A stretch of DNA of 64,000 nt, from NCBI RefSeq assembly GCF_033097365.1, contig NZ_AP028461.1, forward strand, positions 868,001 through 932,000. Reading direction: 5' to 3'. Below are positions 9,390 through 17,367 of the stretch, one piece after another (position 1 is the stretch's first letter; the number at the start of each line of letters is the position of its first letter). A program made the position numbers and the translations under genes. Under the pieces are notes generated by a model, which was given only the letters and a program-made list of their open reading frames with translations, was not told the origin of the DNA and made no database searches. Origin of the DNA: Actinoplanes sichuanensis. GTDB taxonomy: Bacteria > Actinomycetota > Actinomycetes > Mycobacteriales > Micromonosporaceae.

Positions 9390-11864
9390 GACGGCGGTGA
9401 CCGTGATCGCGGCGGTGCCCGCCTCGTCGGACTCGGCCAGGTCGACGACCGCGTCGATGCCCCAGTCGTGGTCGCCTTCCGGATCCTCGAAGACCTGCCG
9501 GACGATCCACTGGGTGGCGCCCTGCTCGATGTGCAGGAACACCGGCCCGCGCGCGGCCGGGCCGGTGCCCAGCGTGTCGTACTCCTCGAAGTAGTCCTGA
9601 ATGGCCTTCTGCCAGCGCTCCGATGTCCAGCCGTGCTCGGCGTCCATCTCGCCGAGCAGATCCCAGCGGCGCAGCGCGGCCAGCTCCACCCGCCGGAACA
9701 TCGCGTTGCGCACCAGCACCCGGAAGGCGCGGGCGTTGCGGGTGACCGCCGGCGGCTTGTCGTCGATCCGGACCTCCTCCACGGGGGCGTCCGGGTTCTG
9801 CAGACGCGACCACTCGTCGAGCAGGCTGGAGTCGACCTGCCGGACCAGTTCGCCGAGCCACTCGATCAGGTCGGTCAATTCCTCGGTGCGGGCGTCCTCG
9901 GGCACCGTCTGCCGCAGCGCCCGGTACGCGTCGGCCAGATAGCGCAGCACCAGGCCCTCGGAACGGGACAGGCCGTAGAACGACACGTACTCGGTGAACG
10001 TCATGGCCCGCTCATACATGTCGCGGACCACCGACTTGGGTTTGAGCTCGTAGTCGGCGACCCACGGATGCCCGCGCCGGTACGTCTCGTACGCCGCGTC
10101 GAGCAGCTCCTTCAACGGCTGCGGCCAGGTCACGTCCTCCAGGAGCTGCATGCGCTCCTCGTACTCGATGCCCTCGGCCTTCATCGCGTTGACCGCCTCG
10201 CCGCGTGCCTTCTTACGCTGCTCGGAGACGATCTGCCGGGGATCCTCCAGGGTCGACTCGATCACCGAGACGACATCGAGCGGGTACTCCGGAGCCTCCT
10301 TGTCCAGCAGCTCCAGGCAGGCCAGGGCGAACGGCGACAGCGCCTGGTTCAGGGCGAAGTCCAGCTGCAGGTCCTCGACGAGCTTGTAAACGCCGTCATC
10401 GGTACGTTCGATGACGCCACCCGCGATGAGCGCCCGCGCGATCCCGACCGCCCGCCGGATGTGCCGACGCTGCGCCGGCCGGTCCTCGTGGTTCTCGGTC
10501 AGCAGATGCTTCAAAGCCGGGTACGGGTCGCCGCCCCGGTTCATCACGTTCAGCAGCATCGCGTGCGACACCTGGAACGACGACGTCAACGGCTCCGGCT
10601 CGGCCTCGACCAGCCGGTCGAACGTGGGCCGACCCCAGCCGATCTGCCCCTCCGGCGGCTTCTTGCGGACCACCTTGCGACGCTTCTTCGGATCGTCACC
10701 GGCCTTCGCCAGGGCCCGCTCGTTGTCGATCACGTGCTCCGGCGCCTGGATGATCACGGTGCCGATGGTGTCGTAGCCGGCCCGACCGGCCCGGCCCGCG
10801 ATCTGGTGGAACTCCCGGGCCTTGAGCAGCCGCGTCTTCACCCCGTCATACTTCGACAGGCCGGTGAACAGCACCGTGCGGATCGGCACGTTGATACCGA
10901 CGCCGAGCGTGTCCGTACCGCAGATGACCTTGAGCAGCCCGGCCTGGGCGAGGGTCTCCACCAGCCGGCGGTACTTCGGCAGCATGCCCGCGTGGTGCAC
11001 GCCGATACCGTGCCGGACCAACCGTGACAACGTGCGCCCGAAACCGGCGGTGAACCGGAAGTTGCCGATCGCCGCGGCGATCTTGTCCTTCTCCTCGCGG
11101 GTGCACATGTTGATGCTCATCAGCGACTGCGCCCGCTCCAGCGCCGCCATCTGGGTGAAGTGCACGATGTAGACCGGCGACTGCCTCGTGGAGAGCAGCT
11201 CCTCGATCGTCTCGTGCAGCGGCGTCATCGCGTACTCGAAGATCAGCGGCACCGGCCGCTCCGCGTTGGCGACGACGGCGGTCTCCCGCCCGGTCCGCCT
11301 CGTCAGATCGTCTTTGAACCGGGTGGTGTCGCCGAGCGTCGCCGACATCAGGATGAACTGCGCCTGCGGCAGCTCGATCAGCGGCACCTGCCACGCCCAG
11401 CCCCGGTCCGGTTCGGCGTAGAAGTGGAACTCGTCCATCACGACCTGGCCGACGTCGGCGTCCGCGCCCTCGCGCAACGCCAGGTTGGCCAGGATCTCCG
11501 CGGTGCAGCAGATGATCGGCGCGTCCGCGTTCACACTGGCGTCACCGGTCAGCATGCCCACGTTCTGCGCGCCGAAGACCGCGCACAGGGCGAAGAACTT
11601 CTCACTCACCAGCGCCTTGATCGGGGCGGTGTAGAACGTCGTGCGGTTGTCGGCCAGCGCCGCGAAGTGCGCGCCGGTCGCGACCAGGCTCTTACCCGAG
11701 CCGGTCGGAGTGTTCAGGATGACGTTCGCGCCGGTAGCGATCTCGATCAGCGCCTCCTCCTGGTGCGGGTACAGGGTCAGGCCCTGCTCCGCCACCCACG
11801 ATTGAAAGGCGTCGAAGACTGCGTCAGGTTCGTTAGAGCCCGGGAGGCGATCGGTCAGCGTCAT
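9378..11864 (-). CDS. Ski2-like DEAD/DEAH-box helicase with DUF3516
   Basis: An 828-residue superfamily 2 helicase. Motif I is NTPTGSGKS near residue 56, motif II is DEFHFY (a DEFH variant of DEAD/DEVH) near 145, motif III is LMSATLGD, and motif VI is QIAGRAGRAGYD preceded by TDTLGVGINVPIRTVLFTGL. The C-terminal third is the DUF3516 region typical of actinobacterial Ski2/Mtr4-like helicases, suggesting RNA or structured nucleic acid unwinding. ATG 11864 starts the protein with MTLTDRLPG. A tiny hydrophobic ORF ends 15 bp upstream on the same strand. The stop codon lies inside a 31-bp tandem duplication. Confidence 0.92.
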   Translation of the reverse strand: MTLTDRLPGSNEPDAVFDAFQSWVAEQGLTLYPHQEEALIEIATGANVILNTPTGSGKSLVATGAHFAALADNRTTFYTAPIKALVSEKFFALCAVFGAQNVGMLTGDASVNADAPIICCTAEILANLALREGADADVGQVVMDEFHFYAEPDRGWAWQVPLIELPQAQFILMSATLGDTTRFKDDLTRRTGRETAVVANAERPVPLIFEYAMTPLHETIEELLSTRQSPVYIVHFTQMAALERAQSLMSINMCTREEKDKIAAAIGNFRFTAGFGRTLSRLVRHGIGVHHAGMLPKYRRLVETLAQAGLLKVICGTDTLGVGINVPIRTVLFTGLSKYDGVKTRLLKAREFHQIAGRAGRAGYDTIGTVIIQAPEHVIDNERALAKAGDDPKKRRKVVRKKPPEGQIGWGRPTFDRLVEAEPEPLTSSFQVSHAMLLNVMNRGGDPYPALKHLLTENHEDRPAQRRHIRRAVGIARALIAGGVIERTDDGVYKLVEDLQLDFALNQALSPFALACLELLDKEAPEYPLDVVSVIESTLEDPRQIVSEQRKKARGEAVNAMKAEGIEYEERMQLLEDVTWPQPLKELLDAAYETYRRGHPWVADYELKPKSVVRDMYERAMTFTEYVSFYGLSRSEGLVLRYLADAYRALRQTVPEDARTEELTDLIEWLGELVRQVDSSLLDEWSRLQNPDAPVEEVRIDDKPPAVTRNARAFRVLVRNAMFRRVELAALRRWDLLGEMDAEHGWTSERWQKAIQDYFEEYDTLGTGPAARGPVFLHIEQGATQWIVRQVFEDPEGDHDWGIDAVVDLAESDEAGTAAITVTAVGPH

Positions 11865-11879
11865 GATCGGTCAAGTGTG

Positions 11880-11978
11880 TCAGCTCGCCCCGAACGCGGC
11901 GTACAGGGGACCGGCGATACTCCCGGCCACACCCAGGATCGACGCGACCACGGCGACGGCTGCTCCCAGTTTTCGCAT
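11880..11978 (-). CDS. putative 32-residue hydrophobic small protein
   Basis: An ORF starting MRKLGAAVAVVASILGVAG and ending AAFGAS, nearly all hydrophobic after two basic residues: a single membrane-spanning peptide or a short signal-like peptide. It ends 15 bp before the helicase start on the same strand, so they could share a transcript. No good ribosome site is seen upstream. Coding status is uncertain. Confidence 0.35.
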   Translation of the reverse strand: MRKLGAAVAVVASILGVAGSIAGPLYAAFGAS

Positions 11979-12028
11979 GAGGCGCACTCTGCCCGGTCAC
12001 GGTTGCGAGGACGGTTGCCGCCGGGTTG

Positions 12029-12034
12029 TAGCGT
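12029..12034 (+). promoter_or_regulatory. -10 element of a leaderless promoter
   Basis: TAGCGT is placed 7 nt before GTG 12042 with no Shine-Dalgarno sequence. Confidence 0.5.
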
Positions 12035-12041
12035 CACCGGC

Positions 12042-12632
12042 GTGGTGCTTCCAGTGCCGGCGCCGATCTCCGACGGCGACCGCGAACGGGTGGCCGAGCT
12101 GCTGCAGCAGGCGTGCGGCGACGGGCGGATCACCCTCGAGGAGTTCAGTGTCCGCGTCGGCGCCGCATGGGCCGCGTCCACCGATGTCGAGCTGGCCCGG
12201 GTCACCGACGGCCTCGCACCGACTCCGGTGGTGGGCGCCGCCCGTACCGTCGAGAAGGTCGTCACCGTCCTCAGCCAGCGCAAACGCCGTGGCCGATGGC
12301 GGCTGCGATCCGGGCGGCTGAGCACCTTCACCCTTTTCGGCGGCACTCACCTCGACCTGCGTGACGTGATCACCGGCGCCGACGAGATCGAGATCGAGGG
12401 CACCTGCCTCTTCGGTGGGCTCAAGGTGATCGTGCCGGAGGGCGTCGAGGTCGAGCTCTCCGGCACCAGTGCCCTCAGCTCCGAGGAGCTTCGGCTCGCG
12501 GCGGTGCCGCGACTTCCCGGCACACCCATCATCCGGGTACGGGTGAACGCCTGGTTCAGCAGTGTCGAGGTGAAGTCACGCCGCCCCGGCGACGGCGTCC
12601 GCGAATGGATCGCCGACACCCTGGGCCTGTAG
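12042..12632 (+). CDS. DUF1707 SHOCT-like protein with C-terminal LiaF-like domain
   Basis: 196 residues. The N-terminal DUF1707 helical domain (ISDGDRERVAELLQQACGDG through RVGAAWAA) is followed by a beta-rich C-terminal domain, STFTLFGGTHLDLRD through GLKVIVPEGVEVELSG, resembling the C-terminal domain of LiaF/YvqF cell-wall-stress proteins. Unlike many homologues it has no transmembrane segment between the two, so it is probably cytoplasmic or peripheral. GTG 12042 is chosen from the -10 element 7 nt upstream. It is convergent with the ESX-like gene that follows (stops adjacent at 12632/12633). The function is unproven; the family is widespread in actinobacteria. Confidence 0.85.
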   Translation: MVLPVPAPISDGDRERVAELLQQACGDGRITLEEFSVRVGAAWAASTDVELARVTDGLAPTPVVGAARTVEKVVTVLSQRKRRGRWRLRSGRLSTFTLFGGTHLDLRDVITGADEIEIEGTCLFGGLKVIVPEGVEVELSGTSALSSEELRLAAVPRLPGTPIIRVRVNAWFSSVEVKSRRPGDGVREWIADTLGL

Positions 12633-13253
12633 CTACTCGGTGACCGACGGCGTGGGCGGCGGGCCGCTGCGCTGCTGCACCACGTGGGCCTGCTCGTGAG
12701 CGAGCAGCCCGTCCCGTAGGACGGCCCCGGCACCGCCGACCACGTCACCGGGCCGGATCATCGGCTGGGCCTGTGCCACCGACTGCCGGACCCGGGCGAT
12801 CGACCGGGCGGTCGTCATCATCGTGCGCGCCTGGGCGACCTGCTGCATCGCCAGCGTGTAGGCCAGGCGCTGCTGCTGGTGGATCACCGGATCCGGCGAG
12901 TACGGGTCGAGGATCATCGTGCCGGCCACGATCAGGCCCTGCGCCGAGGCCATCTGCCGGGCGGCCAGCATCGTGGTCTGCGCGCCGGTCAGCATGTCGG
13001 CGTACTGCGACATGGTCAGCGCCGTCGCGTCGATCTCGGCCCGCAGTGCGTCGGCCCGGACCGCGGCCGTGCCCATCCGGATGCTGAACGTGCTACCCGC
13101 CGAACCCAGCCAGCCGTGCCGGGCCTCGTCACCGGCGGCCCGCAGCGTGGTGGCGGCGCCGTCCACCTCTGATCCGAGCCGGGCACGCAGATACTGGGAA
13201 CCGGCGTAGAGCGTCGCGGGATTGCCGTCCAGGCGGGTGTCGATCGGCATCAT
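12633..13253 (-). CDS. WXG100-like protein with C-terminal HEQAH (DUF4157-like) tail
   Basis: 206 residues. The first 110 residues form a helical hairpin with GWLGSAGSTF at the turn (W-x-G), typical of WXG100/ESX substrates. A second helical region follows (QQQRLAYTLAMQQVAQARTM). The last residues read LLAHEQAHVVQQRSG then PPPTPSVTE, close to the HELTHVVQQ zinc-peptidase signature of DUF4157 proteins found in extracellular contractile injection system loci; the rest of that domain is absent. It overlaps the upstream small ESX-like gene by ATGA (13250-13253), so the two are coupled. No ESX secretion ATPase is in view. ATG 13253 is used; ATG 13250 is the next codon. Secretion by type VII is inference. 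Confidence 0.75.
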   Translation of the reverse strand: MMPIDTRLDGNPATLYAGSQYLRARLGSEVDGAATTLRAAGDEARHGWLGSAGSTFSIRMGTAAVRADALRAEIDATALTMSQYADMLTGAQTTMLAARQMASAQGLIVAGTMILDPYSPDPVIHQQQRLAYTLAMQQVAQARTMMTTARSIARVRQSVAQAQPMIRPGDVVGGAGAVLRDGLLAHEQAHVVQQRSGPPPTPSVTE

Positions 13254-13531
13254 CGGCTCCCCGAGATGTCGCGGGCATTGGTGAGATCCCCGTCGGCGTA
13301 CGCCTGATTGGCCTGGAGGACCCGGTCGGCGGCCTCGTCGAGGCCGCCGGCGAGCGCTGTCGCGTTCTGCACCAGCCTGGTGATCAGGTCTTCGAAGATC
13401 GGGGTGTCGGTGCCGGCGTCGGGTGCGCCGGGGCCGCCCTCGCCGGCGGCCCGCAGCGTGCCGCCGGAACGTCGCAACTGGTCCGCGATCCCTTCGAGCG
13501 ACAGCGGGTCGACGTGCAGTCGATCGGTCAT
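13250..13531 (-). CDS. EspC-like (DUF2580) ESX secretion target protein
   Basis: 93 residues, starting MTDRLHVDPLSLEGIADQL. The L-x-VDP-x-x-L opening and the two amphipathic helices separated by a Gly/Pro-rich turn (GEGGPGAPDAGTD) match the EspC/type VII secretion target family, which form helical hairpins like WXG100 proteins. ATG 13531 is chosen over a longer open frame to 13594; GAGGAGCCG lies upstream. The downstream WXG-like gene overlaps by 4 bp, the usual arrangement of heterodimeric ESX pairs, so the two products probably pair. Confidence 0.75.
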   Translation of the reverse strand: MTDRLHVDPLSLEGIADQLRRSGGTLRAAGEGGPGAPDAGTDTPIFEDLITRLVQNATALAGGLDEAADRVLQANQAYADGDLTNARDISGSR

Positions 13532-13662
13532 GACGGTTCGGCTCCTCCCAGATCGGACGCCCGGGTGTACACGTGGACCTTCGAACCGGTTCAACCACGC
13601 ATCGACATTTCTCGGTGACCGTCGGTAGGTTCACCTTTCTCTGCGACTAGCCCTATGCAGAA

Positions 13663-13679
13663 CTAGAAATAGGTTCTAG
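13663..13679. promoter_or_regulatory. palindromic operator, probably PadR autoregulation
   Basis: CTAGAA-ATAGG-TTCTAG is a perfect 6-bp inverted repeat with a 5-bp spacer. It overlaps the presumed -10 hexamer TAGGGT (13677-13682), which is 7 nt before the GTG of the padR-like gene, so a bound repressor would block RNA polymerase. Confidence 0.6.
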
Positions 13680-13689
13680 GGTTCCGGGC

Positions 13690-14010
13690 GTGACTTCGCT
13701 GCGCATGACGACGCCGCGCCTGCTGACGCTGCGCGTCCTCCTCGGACAACCCGACGAGGAACGGTACGGCCTGAGCGTCGCCCGGGAAGCGGGCCTGGAA
13801 CCGGGCACGATCTACCCGATCCTGGTCGCCTTCGAGACCGTCGGCTGGCTGACCAGTCGGGAGGACGACGTCGACGTGCACCTCGAGGGCCGGCCCCGGC
13901 GCCGGTACTACCGGCTCACCGCGGACGGGATCGTCGCCGCCCGCGAGGCGCTCGCCGCGGCCGAGAAACGACGCGGTGCCCGTGCCGGCGCCCGGAAACT
14001 CGCATGGTGA
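13690..14010 (+). CDS. PadR-family transcriptional regulator
   Basis: 106 residues with a winged helix: LLTLRVLL, then GLSVAREAGLEPGTIYPILVAFETVGWLTS, then the wing RPRRRYYRLTADG with G-x-R-R-YY as in PadR proteins. The C-terminal dimerisation helix is short (subfamily 2 style). GTG 13690 fits a leaderless start 7 nt after TAGGGT; ATG 13705 is an alternative. It sits next to a palindromic operator and overlaps the downstream membrane protein gene by 7 bp, so both belong to one operon. PadR plus membrane protein pairs usually respond to membrane or phenolic stress. Confidence 0.85.
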   Translation: MTSLRMTTPRLLTLRVLLGQPDEERYGLSVAREAGLEPGTIYPILVAFETVGWLTSREDDVDVHLEGRPRRRYYRLTADGIVAAREALAAAEKRRGARAGARKLAW

Positions 14011-15017
14011 CCCGGCCGACGGCCGTGCAGCGGATCGCCGTGGCGACGCTCGCCCGGCTGCTGCCCACCGGCTTCCGCGACCGTCAGCGCGCCGAATGGT
14101 CGGCCGACCTGCTCGAACTGTCCCGGCGGCAACGCGTGCGCTATCTGCTGTCGGCCGCCTGGACCCTGCCCGAGTTGCGAGCGGCCGTCCGGGCCGGACG
14201 GCCGGTCTGGTGGTCGCCGGCCGGTCTGCGGGCCGGCCTCGGCCGTCCGGGCACGTCCGGCGTCGTCGCGATGGCCGTCGTGGCGGCGGTGCTCGGCGCG
14301 ATCTTCGGGGCGGCGGCCGCCACCCGGATCGGCTGGGAGTACGCCCGCCCGCTGCCGTCCGGCCCGGAGGCCGCAGCGCTGACGCGCACGGCTTTCCCGG
14401 GGATGACCGTGACCAGCCAGGAGGACGCGGCGTTCTGGGCCGACGATCCGGACGACCGCAGCGTGTACGGGGGTGTCATCTACTCCGTCGACCATGCGGG
14501 CATCGAGGTCCCCGGCGTGACACAACGGCTGAACGCGGCCGGCTGGCAGACCGTCCCGCACCTGTACCCCGACATGGAACCCTCGATGTACGGCACCGAC
14601 ACCCGGATGGAACGTGACGGGCTGGTGCTGATGTACAACACCCGCAGTGCCTCCTTCACCGTGACACGGGCCGTTCCGTCCTGGATGGGAGGGGTCGCCG
14701 CGGCCGGGGCGGCCGTCGGTGCCCTACTCGGCTGGCTGCTGGTCGGCTGGGCCGGGCGGCGCGCCCCGGAGGGGACCATCGCCGGCCAGTTGAGCAGCCT
14801 GATCGTCTGGCCCAGCGCGTTCCTCATCCTGCTGTGGCAGACCGGTGCCTTCCTGTACCGGGAGTTCGGCTGGACCAGCGGCGACGCGTTCTTCCTGCAA
14901 CTGCTCTACCTCGCCGAAGACCTGTTCCTGTTCTCCTGGGCGGCGGGAACGGCCGTCGTCGCGTTCACCGTCGTCGCCGTCCTGAACCGCTGGCCCCAGA
15001 TCGTCCAGCACCAGTAG
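14004..15017 (+). CDS. multi-pass membrane protein co-transcribed with PadR regulator
   Basis: 337 residues. The N-terminus (RQRAEWSADLLELSRRQRVRYLLSAAW) is a helical segment typical of membrane proteins paired with PadR regulators. TM helices are seen at GVVAMAVVAAVLGAIFGAAA, VAAAGAAVGALLGWLLVGWAG, SLIVWPSAFLILLWQTGAFLY and SWAAGTAVVAFTVVAVLN. Between the first two lies an extracytoplasmic loop of about 120 residues. No enzyme motif is recognised. ATG 14004 overlaps the padR stop. Probably a membrane sensor or partner whose amount is set by the PadR protein; function unknown. Confidence 0.75.
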   Translation: MVTRPTAVQRIAVATLARLLPTGFRDRQRAEWSADLLELSRRQRVRYLLSAAWTLPELRAAVRAGRPVWWSPAGLRAGLGRPGTSGVVAMAVVAAVLGAIFGAAAATRIGWEYARPLPSGPEAAALTRTAFPGMTVTSQEDAAFWADDPDDRSVYGGVIYSVDHAGIEVPGVTQRLNAAGWQTVPHLYPDMEPSMYGTDTRMERDGLVLMYNTRSASFTVTRAVPSWMGGVAAAGAAVGALLGWLLVGWAGRRAPEGTIAGQLSSLIVWPSAFLILLWQTGAFLYREFGWTSGDAFFLQLLYLAEDLFLFSWAAGTAVVAFTVVAVLNRWPQIVQHQ

Positions 15018-15038
15018 ATCCAGCACCGGTAGGTCAGG

Positions 15039-15551
15039 TCAGGCGGGGCCGGCCAGCGCCTCGGCGTACCGGCGCAGGTGGGGTTTCGTGGTCTGGGCCG
15101 CGTAACGCCGGAACTGGTCCCGGCACTCGGGCAGCCGGAGGCCGCCGGTCAGCGACGGAAGCGGGAAGAAGATGCCGTCCTGGGTGCCGGGCCGCCAGAC
15201 CGCCGGGATGCCGGCCGCCCCGTCGTCCGGGGCGGCCAGGCCGTAGAAGACGTCGGACACGCCCAGGGTCAGGGCGGTGCCGAGGCACATCAGGCACGGC
15301 TCCATCGTGACGCCGAGCCGCAGTGGCTGCTCCCGGCGGGTCCAGCCCAGGCGTTCGTCGGCCTCGATCATCGCCAGCAGGTCGGCGTGCACCAGGCGCC
15401 GGCCCCGGGATCGCTCCGACGTGTAGCCGCGCCCGATCACCTCGTCGCCCATCACGACGACCGCGCCGATCGGCATCTCACCGGCCCGTAGCCCGTCCTC
15501 GGCGGCGTCCAGGGCCAGACCGACCAGTTCCTCGGGTGTCATCCGGCCCAT
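15039..15551 (-). CDS. nucleoside/cytidine deaminase-like protein (HAD variant)
   Basis: About 170 residues of the cytidine deaminase-like fold. The zinc ligands are His in VHADLLAMIEA and two Cys in TMEPCLMCLG. The catalytic Glu of the standard HAE motif is Asp here (HAD), which would shorten the proton shuttle. Start ATG 15551 or ATG 15542 (MTPEELV); no clear SD. Relatives are TadA-like tRNA adenosine deaminases and guanine deaminases; the extended C-terminal half (ECRDQFRRYAAQTTKP) is more like the small-nucleoside enzymes. The substrate is not known. It lies downstream of a strong terminator, so it is a separate transcript from the DoxX gene. Confidence 0.8.
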   Translation of the reverse strand: MGRMTPEELVGLALDAAEDGLRAGEMPIGAVVVMGDEVIGRGYTSERSRGRRLVHADLLAMIEADERLGWTRREQPLRLGVTMEPCLMCLGTALTLGVSDVFYGLAAPDDGAAGIPAVWRPGTQDGIFFPLPSLTGGLRLPECRDQFRRYAAQTTKPHLRRYAEALAGPA

Positions 15552-15565
15552 GCTGTCACAAACGC

Positions 15566-15597
15566 GAAGCCCGGCCGGGGTGTCCCGGCCGGGCTTC
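15566..15597 (-). terminator. hairpin terminator after DoxX-like gene
   Basis: GAAGCCCGGCCGGG at 15566-15579 pairs perfectly with 15584-15597 around a GTGT loop. It lies 18 bp after the DoxX-like stop on the minus strand, and GCGTTTGTGAC follows, giving a short T-run. Confidence 0.75.
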
Positions 15598-15614
15598 CGC
15601 GTTGCGACGCTCTC

Positions 15615-16199
15615 TCAGATGAGCCAGCGGTTCTTCTGGACCAGCGGGAGCTTGGCCCACCAGCGGCCCAGGCCCCAGGTGTGTCCCGCGTAGGTCAGGG
15701 CGACCACGACGGCGGTGAGGCCGTAGACGACGTGGTAGTCGACGAGCGGGTTGGTCGACCGGGTGGCCTCGCCGGCGCTGGTCTGCTGGGCGAGCGGCCA
15801 TTCGGCGGCCCACATGAAGGCCATCATCAGGCCGGCGGCGACGGCGGCGATCCGCAGGCCGATGCCGAGGATCAGCGCGACGCCGACCCCGAGCAGGCCC
15901 AGCATGAACAGCCAGTCGGCCCAGGCGGCTCCGGCGATGCCGTGGAAGAAGCTCTCGAACGGTCCGACCGCGACTCCGCTGAGGAATCCCTTGGTCGGCG
16001 ATCCGCCGTTGATCCAGGCCTTGGCGGCCGGAGTCGCGTACCCGAATCCGAAGGTCTTGTCGAGAAAGGCCCAGAGAAAGACGAAGCCGGTGGTGATCCG
16101 CAGCGCCGCCAGCACCCGGGCGGCAGTGTGCGTGATCATCGAGCCGGGAGCCTCGACCTGTTCGAGCTGGGCGATGTTGTGGCGGGCGGTGGTGGCCAT
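15615..16199 (-). CDS. DoxX-family membrane protein
   Basis: 194 residues with four hydrophobic segments: ALRITTGFVFLWAFLDKTFG, WLFMLGLLGVGVALILGIGL, IAAVAAGLMMAFMWAAEW and VYGLTAVVVALTYAG. The order and the FLDKTFGFGYATP motif match actinobacterial DoxX-like proteins. GGAGGAGGACCAG sits directly before ATG 16199, a strong ribosome site. DoxX proteins have been linked to thiosulfate:quinone oxidation and oxidative stress, but this subgroup is uncharacterised. The adjacent universal stress protein gene on the same strand is separated by a strong terminator. Confidence 0.85.
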   Translation of the reverse strand: MATTARHNIAQLEQVEAPGSMITHTAARVLAALRITTGFVFLWAFLDKTFGFGYATPAAKAWINGGSPTKGFLSGVAVGPFESFFHGIAGAAWADWLFMLGLLGVGVALILGIGLRIAAVAAGLMMAFMWAAEWPLAQQTSAGEATRSTNPLVDYHVVYGLTAVVVALTYAGHTWGLGRWWAKLPLVQKNRWLI

Positions 16200-16342
16200 C
16201 TGGTCCTCCTCCAGACGATGTCTTCACCCATGACTCTGCTCCGCCGTGGACATCGACGCCTGTGCCGAAGACCCCCTCCTCGTACCGCGAAGGTCCTGCC
16301 CGTTTCGGGCCCAACGGCCCCCGCCGTCCGACACGAGAAAAG

Positions 16343-16399
16343 GCGGCCGGCTCTCAGCGCTGTCCGGGTGGACCGGAGACAGCGCTGAGAGCCGGCCGC
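16343..16399 (-). terminator. 22-bp perfect hairpin terminator after universal stress protein gene
   Basis: Arms at 16343-16364 and 16378-16399 are perfectly complementary over 22 bp with a 13-nt loop. On the minus strand the stem is followed by CTTTTCTC, so it is a classical intrinsic terminator just 5 bp after the stop codon at 16405. Confidence 0.88.
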
Positions 16400-16404
16400 G
16401 GGGG

Positions 16405-17265
16405 TCAGCGGTCCAGCAGGACCGGGCAGTCGGCGTGGTGCAGCAGTTGCAGGCCGGTCGAGCCGAGCAGGGTGCCGGCCAGCGTTCCGTGGCCGTGGCT
16501 GCCGACGACGACCAGTTGCGCGCCGTGGGAGACGCCGGACAGCACGGCCGCCGGACTGTCGTGCGAGAGCAGCGCCTCGACGGCGACGTCCGGGTACTTC
16601 TCACGCCACGGGGCGAGCTGCTCCTCGAAGCGCAGGCGCTCGATGGCGTCCTGCTCCGGGGTGGTGACGTCGACGGCGGTGAACCCGGCCACGTAGACCG
16701 GCAGCGCCGGCAGGTAGGTGCGGATCACGGCGAGCCCGGTCCGGCGGGCGGCGGCCTGCTCGAAGGCGGTCCGCAGTACCCGTTCGGCGGTGGGGGACTC
16801 GTCGAACCCGACGGCCACCGGGCCGTCGGTGACGTCGCCGCGGCCCCGGATCACCACGACCGGGCACTTCGCGTGGACGGCCACCCGCTGACCGACCGAG
16901 CCGAGCAGCAGACTGGCGAACCCGCCCCGGCCCCGGCTGCCGAGCACCAGCAGGTCCGCGTTGTCGGCCTCGGCCAGCAGCCGGGACGTGGGGTTGCCGA
17001 CCAGCACGTCGATCTCGGCGGGCAGGTCCGCGACGATCTCGTGGGCCAGCGCCACCCCGCCCCGGGCGATCCCTTCGGCGGCCTTGCGTGCCTCGCTGAA
17101 CCGGCCGGTGCCGAACTCGTACCGGGTCTCGGCCCACTCCCAGTCCAGAACGTGGGTGACCCGCAGTGTGGCGCCGCGCCGGTCCGCCTCCCGGGCCGCC
17201 CACCGGACGGCCGCCCTGCTCGATTCGGTGCCGTCGGTGGCGACGACGATGGTTCCGGTCAGCAT
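16405..17265 (-). CDS. universal stress protein, tandem two-domain (UspA family)
   Basis: 286 residues with two Usp domains. Domain 1 starts TIVVATDGTESSRAAVRWA and has the ATP-binding loop GSRGRGGFASLLLGSVGQRV; domain 2 starts PVAVGFDESPTAERVL and has GSHGHGTLAGTLLGSTGLQL. Both contain the G-x2-G-x9-GS nucleotide-binding pattern, so ATP binding is expected. ATG 17265 is chosen because GAGGAGG lies just upstream. Such tandem proteins in actinobacteria are typically induced by hypoxia or dormancy. It is divergent from the channel remnant at 17368, with 102 bp between them. Confidence 0.9.
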   Translation of the reverse strand: MLTGTIVVATDGTESSRAAVRWAAREADRRGATLRVTHVLDWEWAETRYEFGTGRFSEARKAAEGIARGGVALAHEIVADLPAEIDVLVGNPTSRLLAEADNADLLVLGSRGRGGFASLLLGSVGQRVAVHAKCPVVVIRGRGDVTDGPVAVGFDESPTAERVLRTAFEQAAARRTGLAVIRTYLPALPVYVAGFTAVDVTTPEQDAIERLRFEEQLAPWREKYPDVAVEALLSHDSPAAVLSGVSHGAQLVVVGSHGHGTLAGTLLGSTGLQLLHHADCPVLLDR

Positions 17266-17367
17266 GGCTCCTCCTCGGTCCGCTTCTCCCTCGATTCCAC
17301 GCCTGTCGATGGGGTGCCGTGCAGGGCGTGCGGACCCGTCACGGCGGGACTTAAGGGTTCTCCGGTG

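Noticed and set aside
9372..11027. Long plus-strand frame opposite the helicase
   Set aside because: The helicase has all its motifs in order; the antisense frame has none and is Leu/Arg/Gly-rich.
13663..13679. PadR operator as a fifth site of the LacI/MFS repressor
   Set aside because: The half-sites match (CTAGAA/TTCTAG), but the spacing is 5 bp instead of a contiguous central CG; a LacI dimer would not be expected to bind both.
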